64,000 bases of DNA from SZUA-430 sp040080835. GTDB taxonomy: Bacteria > Pseudomonadota > Alphaproteobacteria > Micropepsales > Micropepsaceae. The notes beneath the pieces are model-generated. The model was given only the letters and a program-made list of their open reading frames with translations, searched no databases and was not told the origin of the DNA. Shown piece after piece: positions 18,513-26,304 of the stretch. Each line of letters begins with the position of its first letter. The stretch's first letter is position 1. The translations under genes were made by a program, and so were the position numbers. Where the stretch lies: assembly GCA_040080835.1 (NCBI GenBank), contig JBEBHP010000010.1:1-64000 (forward strand). The letters run 5' to 3'.

Positions 18513-18632
18513 CTTAGAGCAGGACCCATGATCTTGCGGTTAATGAAATACCAATCCAGGGTTTCAGCGCTTGCCTTCCAAGGCAGGTTTCGCGCCAATC
18601 CAGAGACTGCGCGAAACCCGCTTCACGGATTA

Positions 18633-19232
18633 TTATTGAACCTTGATCAGCTCGACTTCGAAAACAAGCGTTTGATAGGGCGGGATGGCACCCGGCGCAC
18701 CCCGCTCGCCGTAGCCCAAATCCTGCGGGATCACGAGCTCGGCCTTCTCACCTTCTTTCATCAGCTGCAGGCCTTCGGTCCAGCCAGGAATGACGCGGTT
18801 CAATGGAAAGCTGATTGGATCTCCGCCTGACGAAGAGTCGAAAGTCTTTCCGTTGATGAGCTTGCCAGTGTAGTGGACCGTGACCTTGCTCGTGGGTCCC
18901 GGCTGTTTGCCGGTACCTGCCTTGAGGCTTCTGAATTGCAGGCCGGTTGGCGTGACCTTCACACCATCCTGCTTTGCATTGGTTGCCAGAAAGGCTTCAT
19001 TCTTTTCTTCGCTGAGTTCTGCAGGCATTTCCGGCTCCTGTGGGTTGAGTTGTGTAAGTGAGTCTTCTGGAGGCGCTTCAATCTCGCTTGGGCTGGTCAG
19101 CGCGGACAGCAAACCGCCCGGGGCGAAAATAGCCAAGCTGAGCATGAGGCATGCAATGCCACCGCCCAAGGCGGCCTTCACTGGCGTGCTGAGCCTGCTC
19201 AATCGCGAGAGGGGAGATAGTGGGTTGGTCAT
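18633..19232 (-). CDS. FKBP-type peptidyl-prolyl isomerase
   Basis: Folding catalyst for X-Pro bonds. A single hydrophobic segment near residues 20-42 anchors or exports the protein. A linker rich in Glu/Pro leads to the FKBP domain with VTVHYTGKL, GKTFDSS, VIPGWTEGLQLM and GYGERGAPGAIPP, ending in FEVELI. I take the ATG at 19232 (199 residues), which has AGAG seven bases upstream, rather than an upstream start inside the acetyltransferase gene. It is the last gene of the long cox-thrC run. Confidence 0.92.
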   Translation of the reverse strand: MTNPLSPLSRLSRLSTPVKAALGGGIACLMLSLAIFAPGGLLSALTSPSEIEAPPEDSLTQLNPQEPEMPAELSEEKNEAFLATNAKQDGVKVTPTGLQFRSLKAGTGKQPGPTSKVTVHYTGKLINGKTFDSSSGGDPISFPLNRVIPGWTEGLQLMKEGEKAELVIPQDLGYGERGAPGAIPPYQTLVFEVELIKVQ

Positions 19233-19245
19233 TCTAGTCTCTGAA

Positions 19246-19848
19246 CTATGTTTTTGGTGCTGGAACCGGATCGCCACTGATTACAGCAAATAGCAAATGA
19301 TCTTGCCACTCGCCATTTATGCGCAGGAATTTTCTCGCCGTGCCTTCGGCCGTGAATCCGCTCTTGGTCAGAACGCGTCTCGAAGCCACATTGGATGGAA
19401 GGCACGCTGCCTCGATACGGTGAAATCCCATGCGTCCGAAGCAATGATTGACGGCGGTGACGACGGCATCGGTCATCAAGCCCTTGCCTGCAAATCGCTT
19501 GCCGATCCAGTATCCCATCGTCGCTGCGGACTGTGCGATCCCCTGTCGAATGTTCGAAATCTGCAAGCCGCCTGCAAAGTCGTTGCTGTCGGCTTCAAAG
19601 ATGAAATACATATATCCCGTCCCGTCCCGCTCAGCCTGCTGGTAGCGCCTGAGGCGCCGGCGATAGGACTCTCTGGTGAGTTCATCCGTCGCCCAGGTCG
19701 GCTCCCAGGGCTCGAGGTGACTGCGGCTTGCGCCCCGCAACGCGGACCAAGCGGCAAAATCCGTCGAAACCGGTGACCGGAGTCGAACCCTTTTGCCTTC
19801 GAGGTAAGACGGCGATTTCGAACGGGTGAATGACCCAGTCAGTGGCAT
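19246..19848 (-). CDS. GNAT acetyltransferase, RimJ/RimL-like
   Basis: 200 residues of the GNAT fold. The N-terminus VRLRSPVSTDFAAW and the acetyl-CoA loop IGKRFAGKGLMTDAV match the RimJ type that acetylates protein alpha-amino groups such as ribosomal protein S5. The later blocks HRIEAACLPSNVASRRVLTKSGF and EGTARKF also fit. The gene abuts the M16 protease stop at 19849 and is followed 13 bp later by the FKBP gene, so it belongs to the same transcript. The true acceptor is unknown. Confidence 0.9.
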   Translation of the reverse strand: MPLTGSFTRSKSPSYLEGKRVRLRSPVSTDFAAWSALRGASRSHLEPWEPTWATDELTRESYRRRLRRYQQAERDGTGYMYFIFEADSNDFAGGLQISNIRQGIAQSAATMGYWIGKRFAGKGLMTDAVVTAVNHCFGRMGFHRIEAACLPSNVASRRVLTKSGFTAEGTARKFLRINGEWQDHLLFAVISGDPVPAPKT

Positions 19849-21135
19849 TTATGAAAACCGTTGCGAAATCTTGTCGTAGGAGCCCAGATCGCCTGCAGGG
19901 CCCATGACGGCCAGTGACAGCGGGCCCGAGTTCAGGAGGCTTGCAGCAATACCTGCTACCGCCTTCGTGTCGACCGCGTTGATCTTGTCGATCAGCTCCC
20001 TGGTGTCGATCAAGCGTCCATAGGTCAGGTATTGCGCTGCCATCTGCTCGCAGCGCGACGAAGCCTGCTCAAGCCCCATCAGAAGGCCGGACTTGATCTG
20101 CGCGCGGGCGCGCGCGACTTCATCTTCGCCGGCGCCAGCTGCAAGGGCCTTCATTTCCCCGGCGATTACGGACACCAGTTCGGGCGCGTCCTTTGCGCTC
20201 GTGCCGGCATAGACACCAAACAGGCCAGTGTCGGCATAGCTCGAACCAAAGGTGTGGATGGAGTAGCAGAGGCCGCGTTTTTCACGCGCTTCCTGGAAGA
20301 GGCGCGATGACATGCCGCCGCCGAGAACCGTCGAATAGACCTGCAGCGCATAGAGGTTTTCATCGCGCGCGTGAATTCCCCTGAAAGCCAGTGCCACGTG
20401 CGCCTGCTCGAGATCATCGACATCCCGAAACTCGCCGCCGCGATACGATGCGCCGCTCGATCCGGGTGCCGTTCCTCCGGGCAAACCTGAAAAGTGCCTG
20501 TTTGCGAGTTCCACCATCGTCTCGTGTTCGACGGCACCTGCAGAGACCAGCAGCATTCTGGGGGCCAGGTAGTATGTCTTGATCTGCTTCGTCAGTGTCT
20601 CACGCGTGAAAGACTGGACGAGTTCCTCTGTACCGAGGATTGGCCTTCCCAATGGCTGATCGGGAAACGCCTCAGACTGAAGGTGATCAAAAATGATGTC
20701 GTCCGGCGTGTCTTCGGCTTGCCCGATTTCCTGAATGACAACACCCTTTTCGCGCGACAGTTCCTCGGCGTCGAAGATGGAGTCCTGCAGGATGTCCGCG
20801 AGGATATCGACAGCCAGTGCCACATCATCCTTGAGGACGCGCGCATAGTAGGCAGTCTGTTCGCGCGCTGTGTAGGCGTTGATGAAACCGCCGACGCGCT
20901 CGATTTCTTCCGCAATTCCCCGCGCCGTGCGCTTTTTCGTGCCCTTGAACGCCATATGCTCGAGCATGTGTGCGATGCCGTTGGTGGATTTGGTCTCGTT
21001 CCGCGCGCCCGCGTCCACCCAGACGCCTACCGCTGCGGTCTCGATATGCGGCATTGGATCGGTGATTACTGTTAGTCCGTTGGCAAGCTTGGTAATGGCC
21101 TGGGGCAACTTTGAACCTTTCGATTGGGCCGCCAT
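19849..21135 (-). CDS. M16 family zinc protease
   Basis: 428 residues related to the mitochondrial processing peptidase beta subunit and PqqF. The inverted zinc motif HxxEH is His56-x-x-Glu59-His60 in GIAHMLEHMAFKGT, with the third ligand expected in the downstream EKGVVIQEI region. The C-terminal M16 half is also present (RGLCYSIHTFGSSYADTGLF). In alphaproteobacteria this gene very often follows thrC, as here (67-bp gap), and it directly abuts the acetyltransferase gene. No signal peptide is visible, so it is probably cytoplasmic. Confidence 0.95.
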   Translation of the reverse strand: MAAQSKGSKLPQAITKLANGLTVITDPMPHIETAAVGVWVDAGARNETKSTNGIAHMLEHMAFKGTKKRTARGIAEEIERVGGFINAYTAREQTAYYARVLKDDVALAVDILADILQDSIFDAEELSREKGVVIQEIGQAEDTPDDIIFDHLQSEAFPDQPLGRPILGTEELVQSFTRETLTKQIKTYYLAPRMLLVSAGAVEHETMVELANRHFSGLPGGTAPGSSGASYRGGEFRDVDDLEQAHVALAFRGIHARDENLYALQVYSTVLGGGMSSRLFQEAREKRGLCYSIHTFGSSYADTGLFGVYAGTSAKDAPELVSVIAGEMKALAAGAGEDEVARARAQIKSGLLMGLEQASSRCEQMAAQYLTYGRLIDTRELIDKINAVDTKAVAGIAASLLNSGPLSLAVMGPAGDLGSYDKISQRFS

Positions 21136-21202
21136 ACATAAAGCAAGTGCGCCGCGTTTTCATGTGGCGAAAGGCGTTATTTATTGGCGGATTACCGCGC
21201 TT

Positions 21203-22588
21203 TCAGTGCACCGACGGCTTCTTTTCAATGTAGGATTTGAGAGCCGCGAGGTCATTTGGCAGCGTGTCGCATCGTTCTGGAGCCTGCAGGATCCAGCGCA
21301 AATGCTCCGGCAGGACCGGATGGAGGCCGGTGGCACTTGCTACCGCTTCCGGAAATTTTGCCGGATGGGCTGTTGCCAGCGATACGACGTCGTCGGTACC
21401 ACCGGCTGCACGCGTCGCCGTGAATCCGACGGCGGAGTGCGGGTCAAGCAGGAGGCCAATTTCTCGGTTGACGATCTTGATTGTTGTCAGCATTTCGCCT
21501 TCCAGAACCTGGTTTGCAATGAACATCGACTGGATCCTGGACAATACTGCAGGATCGATCGTCAGGGATCCGGTTTGCTCAAATTGCTGCATCAGGCTTC
21601 TTGTCCTGTCAGCATCGCGATCGTAAAATTCGAACAACAGGCGCTCAAAATTACTGGCCACCTGTATGTCCATGGCTGGCGACATGGTCGCGTGCACACG
21701 GCCACGGGAATAGACGCCCGTCTGGATCGCCTTCGCGACGATATCGTTCTCGTTCGTGGCGATGATCAGCTTGCCCATCGGCGTGCCAAGTTTTTTTGCC
21801 ACAAAGCCCGCAAAGGCATCACCAAAATTCCCTGTGGGAATGGAAAAGGAGATATCGGGCTTGCTGAGTGCAATCTGGGCCGCCACGTAGTACGCCGCCT
21901 GCACTGCTATGCGCACCCAGTTGATGGAATTGATTGCAGCAAGTCGGTGCTCGGCTGCGAACGCGTGATCGGCAAACAGAGACTTCACCAGGGCTTGCGT
22001 GTCGTCAAAGGTACCTTCGACAGCAATGTTGCGGACGTTCAGCGCCCGGCTGGTGGTCATCTGACGGCGTTGCACATCGGAGATCCGACCCTTGGGATGC
22101 AGGACGATGAGGTCGATGTTGGTTTGATTGCCAAGCGCATCAACCGCTGCCGCACCTGTGTCCCCGGAAGTCGCTGCGATCACGAGCGCGCGCGAATTGC
22201 GGCGCGTCAGCGCCTCGTTCATCAGCGGTGCCAGGACCTGCAGGGCAAAGTCCTTGAACGCCAGTGTCGGCCCATGAAAGAGCTCGAGCGACCATCTATG
22301 CGGACCAATTTCGCGTAGTGGCGCCACGCGGGGATCGGAGAATTTCTGATAAGCCTCTTTCGTCACGCGATCGATGACAGCGTACCAGTCCGGTGATCCA
22401 GAAAACAGGGCAAGGATGGTGGCAGCGATCGTGCTGTAGGTCAGGCCGGGCTTGCCGTGCAAGCGGCGGAAGTCGAGTTGTGGCCATGCTTCAGGCATAT
22501 AGAGCCCGCCGTCAGGCGCTGGCCCCGAGAGGAGAACATCTTCGAATGAAATTGCCGGCGATGCGCCGCGCGTGGAAATGTATTTCAT
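21203..22588 (-). CDS. thrC: Threonine synthase
   Basis: PLP enzyme that converts O-phosphohomoserine to threonine and phosphate, the step after ThrB. The PLP lysine is Lys112 in FHGPTLAFKDFALQ, the phosphate-binding loop is ATSGDTGAAAVDA and a substrate-side block reads VPTGNFGDAFAG-like SIPTGNFGDAF. The ATG at 22588 gives MKYISTRGA, the normal N-terminus and 461 residues. This ATG overlaps the surf1 stop (ATGA), which settles the start and shows coupling to the oxidase assembly genes. Confidence 0.97.
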   Translation of the reverse strand: MKYISTRGASPAISFEDVLLSGPAPDGGLYMPEAWPQLDFRRLHGKPGLTYSTIAATILALFSGSPDWYAVIDRVTKEAYQKFSDPRVAPLREIGPHRWSLELFHGPTLAFKDFALQVLAPLMNEALTRRNSRALVIAATSGDTGAAAVDALGNQTNIDLIVLHPKGRISDVQRRQMTTSRALNVRNIAVEGTFDDTQALVKSLFADHAFAAEHRLAAINSINWVRIAVQAAYYVAAQIALSKPDISFSIPTGNFGDAFAGFVAKKLGTPMGKLIIATNENDIVAKAIQTGVYSRGRVHATMSPAMDIQVASNFERLLFEFYDRDADRTRSLMQQFEQTGSLTIDPAVLSRIQSMFIANQVLEGEMLTTIKIVNREIGLLLDPHSAVGFTATRAAGGTDDVVSLATAHPAKFPEAVASATGLHPVLPEHLRWILQAPERCDTLPNDLAALKSYIEKKPSVH

Positions 22589-23301
22589 GGAGTGAACCTG
22601 AGCCGACCGGACGTGTAGTGAAGCCTTAGATAGACAACGAGAAGAACAATGGCGAGAGAGAACCACGTGAGAGCGTAGTTCAGGTGATTGTCGGGAATGT
22701 TGCCAATCGTAGTTACGGGTTGTGGCCCCCCTTTTTCGGATGATGTCGCTTCGAACAGCAGTCGCGTACGCAACCTGAGACCAAATGCCTTGCTGATTGT
22801 GGCAGTGTCCCGCGCGTAGAAAATTCGCTTCGCCATGTCAGGTGGTGGTGTGAAAGCTGATCCGGCTCCTGTCCGGCGCAAGACACCGTTCAGTTGCACC
22901 TGGTCCCTGACCTGTCCGCTTGTCCGGGTGTCCGGCAAGCGCCTGTCGTCCGGCACCCAGCCCCTGTCCACGAGTATCGCGTCTCCACCGATCAGCGTGA
23001 AGGGCGTCAATACCTTGTACCCCGGTCGGGTCGGGCCATCCTCGGTGCGCGGGTCGAATACATAGACTTCACTGGCGTGATCAAAAACACCTGCAGCAGT
23101 CACGTGTCTGAAAGCTGCGTAGTCGCCGACAGGAAACAGGTCTTCCACCGGCGCAGCCGCCAGGTTCTGTCGCGTCTCAATCTGCTGGAGCAGAAGGTGC
23201 TTTTCGGTGCGCCGCTGCAATTGCCATGTACCAAGTCCCAACAAGATCACCAGCGAGATCAGCGCGGCGACTGACAATCCGGGCATGGGCCGAAAGGTCA
23301 T
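22585..23301 (-). CDS. SURF1-family cytochrome oxidase assembly protein
   Basis: 238 residues with one transmembrane helix near each end (PGLSVAALISLVILLGLGTWQLQRR and YALTWFSLAIVLLVVYL) and a periplasmic domain between them. Typical SURF1 blocks are GTWQLQRRTEK, VFDPRTEDGPTRPGYKVLTPF, ILVDRGWVP and NHLNYALTWF. The family helps insert heme a into subunit I of aa3-type oxidases. The start at 23301 overlaps the stop of the DUF983 gene by one base, and its own stop overlaps the thrC start. Confidence 0.93.
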   Translation of the reverse strand: MTFRPMPGLSVAALISLVILLGLGTWQLQRRTEKHLLLQQIETRQNLAAAPVEDLFPVGDYAAFRHVTAAGVFDHASEVYVFDPRTEDGPTRPGYKVLTPFTLIGGDAILVDRGWVPDDRRLPDTRTSGQVRDQVQLNGVLRRTGAGSAFTPPPDMAKRIFYARDTATISKAFGLRLRTRLLFEATSSEKGGPQPVTTIGNIPDNHLNYALTWFSLAIVLLVVYLRLHYTSGRLRFTP

Positions 23302-23666
23302 TACTCGAGCCTTCCTTCGTCCCGACGAAACCGGTATTGCATTGCAAACAGCAGTGCCTTGAACAATGGCAACATGCCGAGGCACAGCAGGATCGTCAGT
23401 GGACCCCACAATACGACGTGAACCCAAAATGGCGGCGAGAACTTGAGTTCCACCGTCACCGCAGACGAGACAATCATTGTGCCGGCTATAAGGATGACGA
23501 AGACCGCCGGACCATCGCCCGCGTCAGCAAACGTGTAATCAAGGTCGCACACGGTGCATTTGGGTGCGATTTTCAGATACGCCGAATAGATGCGTCCAAG
23601 GCCGCAACGGGGGCATCGGCACAACAACGCCGAACGCCACAACGGGGCCACGCGCATTTTCGGCAT
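23301..23666 (-). CDS. DUF983 family membrane protein
   Basis: 121 residues. An N-terminal zinc-ribbon-like pair of CxxC motifs (LCRCPRCG and KCTVCDLDY) precedes two hydrophobic segments (AVFVILIAGTMIVSSAVTV and WVHVVLWGPLTILLCLGMLPLF). The family is found almost only in cox clusters of alphaproteobacteria; a role in oxidase biogenesis is likely but not defined. The stop codon shares a base with the surf1 start. A 118-bp non-coding gap separates it from ctaE. Confidence 0.9.
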   Translation of the reverse strand: MPKMRVAPLWRSALLCRCPRCGLGRIYSAYLKIAPKCTVCDLDYTFADAGDGPAVFVILIAGTMIVSSAVTVELKFSPPFWVHVVLWGPLTILLCLGMLPLFKALLFAMQYRFRRDEGRLE

Positions 23667-23784
23667 CTGTCACCTGCAGGAGCTTGAATCGAGTCGAATG
23701 GTGCTGTGACGGATGCAGTCATCTGTCCCGGCCGCGAAGCGCATACTCGCGCCGCGGCCGCATGTTTCCAAGTTAAATGTCGAT

Positions 23785-24633
23785 CTAGTGCGCACCAGCA
23801 ATTTGAGCGCCTTCTCCCCACACATAGATGGAGGCGAACAAAAAGAGCCAAACCACGTCGACAAAGTGCCAATACCAGGCTGCCGCTTCGAAGCCGAAAT
23901 GGCGCTCTGGCGTGAAGTGTCCGGCGCGGGCGCGGAAGAAGCACACGAGCAGGAAGATCGTGCCGACGATCACGTGAAAGCCGTGAAAGCCTGTCGCCAT
24001 GAAGAATGTTGCGCCGTAAATGTTTCCTGAAAACGGGAACCCGGCATGCATGTACTCAAATGCCTGCAGGGAAGTGAACAGCATTCCCAGGAGAACCGTC
24101 AGTGCGAGACCGCGCACAGCGTCCTTCTGGTTTCCGGTCTGTATGGCGTGGTGAGCCCAGGTGACAGTCGTGCCCGACGTCAGCAGGACCAGCGTATTCA
24201 AGAGGGGCACTTCCCAGGGGTCAAACGTCGCGATGTTTGCCGGCGGCCAACCTGCCAGACCTATGTCCGCAGGAAACAAGGATGCATTGAAGTACGCCCA
24301 GAACCAGGCCACGAAGAACATGACCTCTGAAGCGATAAAAAGGATCATGCCATAGCGAAGTCCCAACTTGACCACGGGTGTGTGATCGCCGCGGACGACA
24401 GATTCCTTTACGACATCCCGCCACCAGCCGACGAATGTGTAAATGAGAAGCGCGAAACCGCCGACCATCACGTAAGGACCAGAAAGAACGCCGAACAGAG
24501 CGGGAGCACCCTTCATAGTCTGGAAGTACGTAATCGCGCCAATCGCCGTAACGAACGCAGCGAGCGATCCAACGATCGGCCACGCGCTCGGGTCTACAAG
24601 ATGATAATCGTGTTTGACTGGTTCATTTGCCAT
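23785..24633 (-). CDS. ctaE: Cytochrome c oxidase subunit III
   Basis: 282 residues with seven membrane segments. Subunit III signatures are clear: the N-terminal HDYHLVDPSAWP, then FRYGMILFIASEVMFFVAWFW-type block (LRYGMILFIASEVMFF), TSGTTVTWAHHA, and GFHGFHVIVGTIFL followed by WYWHFVDVVWLFLF. It stabilises the aa3-type oxidase and holds lipids. It follows ctaG by 11 bp in the minus-strand cox cluster. Confidence 0.97.
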   Translation of the reverse strand: MANEPVKHDYHLVDPSAWPIVGSLAAFVTAIGAITYFQTMKGAPALFGVLSGPYVMVGGFALLIYTFVGWWRDVVKESVVRGDHTPVVKLGLRYGMILFIASEVMFFVAWFWAYFNASLFPADIGLAGWPPANIATFDPWEVPLLNTLVLLTSGTTVTWAHHAIQTGNQKDAVRGLALTVLLGMLFTSLQAFEYMHAGFPFSGNIYGATFFMATGFHGFHVIVGTIFLLVCFFRARAGHFTPERHFGFEAAAWYWHFVDVVWLFLFASIYVWGEGAQIAGAH

Positions 24634-24644
24634 TGTTACGGCCC

Positions 24645-25208
24645 CTAGGGAGTTTTCAAAGCGGCGACGTTTTGAGTTTCGCCTTTGGCTGGAAAGAAAG
24701 TGTAGGACAAGGTCAGAGCCTTGATGTGTTTTGTTTCAGGATCCACTGCGATGGCTGGATCCACATAGAAGGCAACACCGAGGTCCGCAGACGCTCCGGC
24801 TTTCAACGGCTGTCTGTTGAAGCAGAAGCACTGCGTCTTGTTGAAATATTTCGCGGCGCTTTCAGGCGTGATGTTGAAGGTGGCCGATCCGACCAAGTCC
24901 TGCGAATTCAGATTTCGGGCGTAGAAGCTCGTGACGCCGTTCTCGCCGAGGTGCAACTTCATCGACACCTGTTTGGGCCTGAACTCCCACGGCAGATCCT
25001 GGCCGAGATTGGCGTCGAAATGAATCTCTATCGTCTGGGCGGACAAGGACGTCAGGTTCTGCGTTGCCCTTCTCGGCGTGCCGTCAAAGCCCGTCGCCTG
25101 ACAAAACATCCTGTATAGCGGCACGGAGGCGTATGTCAGTCCGATCATTCCCGAAAAGACTACCAGGCATAGGGCGAGGACTGTGTCATTGCGGCTGAAT
25201 TTGTGCAT
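24645..25208 (-). CDS. ctaG: Cytochrome c oxidase assembly protein CtaG/Cox11
   Basis: Copper chaperone that builds the CuB centre of subunit I. From the ATG at 25208 it has 187 residues: a short cytoplasmic start MHKFSRND, one transmembrane helix (TVLALCLVVFSGMIGLTYA) and a periplasmic domain. The conserved blocks are YRMFCQATGFDGT, WEFRPKQVSMKLHLGE and the copper-binding CFCFNRQPL. An upstream extension of the frame has no family similarity. It follows the small membrane gene of the cox cluster. Confidence 0.95.
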   Translation of the reverse strand: MHKFSRNDTVLALCLVVFSGMIGLTYASVPLYRMFCQATGFDGTPRRATQNLTSLSAQTIEIHFDANLGQDLPWEFRPKQVSMKLHLGENGVTSFYARNLNSQDLVGSATFNITPESAAKYFNKTQCFCFNRQPLKAGASADLGVAFYVDPAIAVDPETKHIKALTLSYTFFPAKGETQNVAALKTP

Positions 25209-25219
25209 CGGCGCCCGCC

Positions 25220-25372
25220 TCACAATGAATGCTGAGCGACATTGCCGCCCAGCTTCACGACGGTGACGACAAACACCAGCGCCACAAATACAAGGAGCAT
25301 GATGGCAACAGCCCAATTGCGTTGCGACAGCTTTCGTTTTTCCTCGGGTGTGAGTTCCATCTGTGTGCTCAC
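25220..25372 (-). CDS. Small cox-cluster membrane protein
   Basis: A 50-codon frame between ctaB and ctaG that is easily missed because of its length. From the ATG at 25360 it encodes 46 residues: a charged start MELTPEEKRKLSQRN, then one membrane helix (AVAIMLLVFVALVFVVTVV) and the tail KLGGNVAQHSL. A GTG at 25372 overlaps the ctaB stop as GTGA and adds four residues. Single-pass proteins of this type, sometimes called CoxF, occupy this position in many alphaproteobacterial cox clusters. A role in oxidase assembly or stability is inferred from context only. Confidence 0.8.
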   Translation of the reverse strand: MSTQMELTPEEKRKLSQRNWAVAIMLLVFVALVFVVTVVKLGGNVAQHSL

Positions 25373-26304
25373 GATGCCAGAGGGGACATTCCGATCAAAC
25401 GCTCGACTGCGAGCGCCGTGAACAGAGCAAAAAGGTAGAAGATGGAAAAGGCGAACATCTGAAGGGCGTGCTTGCGCTCGCCCGACGCATCAGCACGCCA
25501 CAGAACCACTGCGAAACCAACAAACGCAACGCTGAGGAGCGCTGCAACCGAGCCATAGACTGGCCCAAAATAACCGAGCGCGTAAGGCAACACGGCGGAC
25601 GCAGCCATGACCACCGAATAGAACAGGATCTGGTTGCGGGTCACCCTCGAACCCTTCACAACCGGAAGCATGGGAACTTTAGCGCGGGCGTAGTCTTCGC
25701 TTCCTGCGAGCGCCAGGGCCCAGAAGTGCGGTGGCGTCCAGAGGAAGATCAAAAGGAAAAGTGACCAGGCTGCGGGATCAAATGCATTGCCGCTGACAGC
25801 CGCCCACCCAATAACGGGTGGCAGCGCGCCGGCGGCGCCACCGATGACGATGTTGTGCACTGTCAGGCGCTTCAGCCACATCGTGTATACGAACACATAG
25901 AACGCGATCGTCGAGGCCAGCAGGATGGCCGGCACATACCCGACCAGAAAGCCCATCGCGAGCACGCTGAACAGGGACAGGGTTGACCCGAATTCCAGCG
26001 CAGCCTGACGCGAGATCAGGCCTGAAGGAACTGGGCGTGTCCGGGTGCGGAGCATGATCGCGTCAATGTCTGCGTCATACCACTGGTTCAGGGCACCTGA
26101 TGCCCCCGCGCCAACCGCCACACACAGAAGCGCAATGATGCCAATGACGGGATGGATGGTACCGGGCGCCGCAATCATTGCAGCCAGAGAGGTGAAAACC
26201 ACGAGCGACATCACCCTTGGCTTCAGAAGCGCCAAATAGTCGGAAGGGCCCGCGAGCGATGCGCGAGCCCCTTCGAATTCAGATGATGCGCCAGCGGCGA
26301 TCAA
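25369..26304 (-). CDS. ctaB: Protoheme IX farnesyltransferase (heme O synthase)
   Basis: UbiA-type membrane prenyltransferase that farnesylates heme b to heme o, the precursor of heme a. The Asp-rich motif NQWYDADIDAIMLRTRTRP and the second block YTMWLKRLTVHNIVIGGAAGA are present, with about nine membrane segments. The frame is open up to an ATG at 26379 inside ctaD. The TTG at 26304 overlaps the ctaD stop as TTGA and has AAGGGG eight bases upstream, so I prefer it (311 residues). Confidence 0.95.
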   Translation of the reverse strand: MIAAGASSEFEGARASLAGPSDYLALLKPRVMSLVVFTSLAAMIAAPGTIHPVIGIIALLCVAVGAGASGALNQWYDADIDAIMLRTRTRPVPSGLISRQAALEFGSTLSLFSVLAMGFLVGYVPAILLASTIAFYVFVYTMWLKRLTVHNIVIGGAAGALPPVIGWAAVSGNAFDPAAWSLFLLIFLWTPPHFWALALAGSEDYARAKVPMLPVVKGSRVTRNQILFYSVVMAASAVLPYALGYFGPVYGSVAALLSVAFVGFAVVLWRADASGERKHALQMFAFSIFYLFALFTALAVERLIGMSPLAS

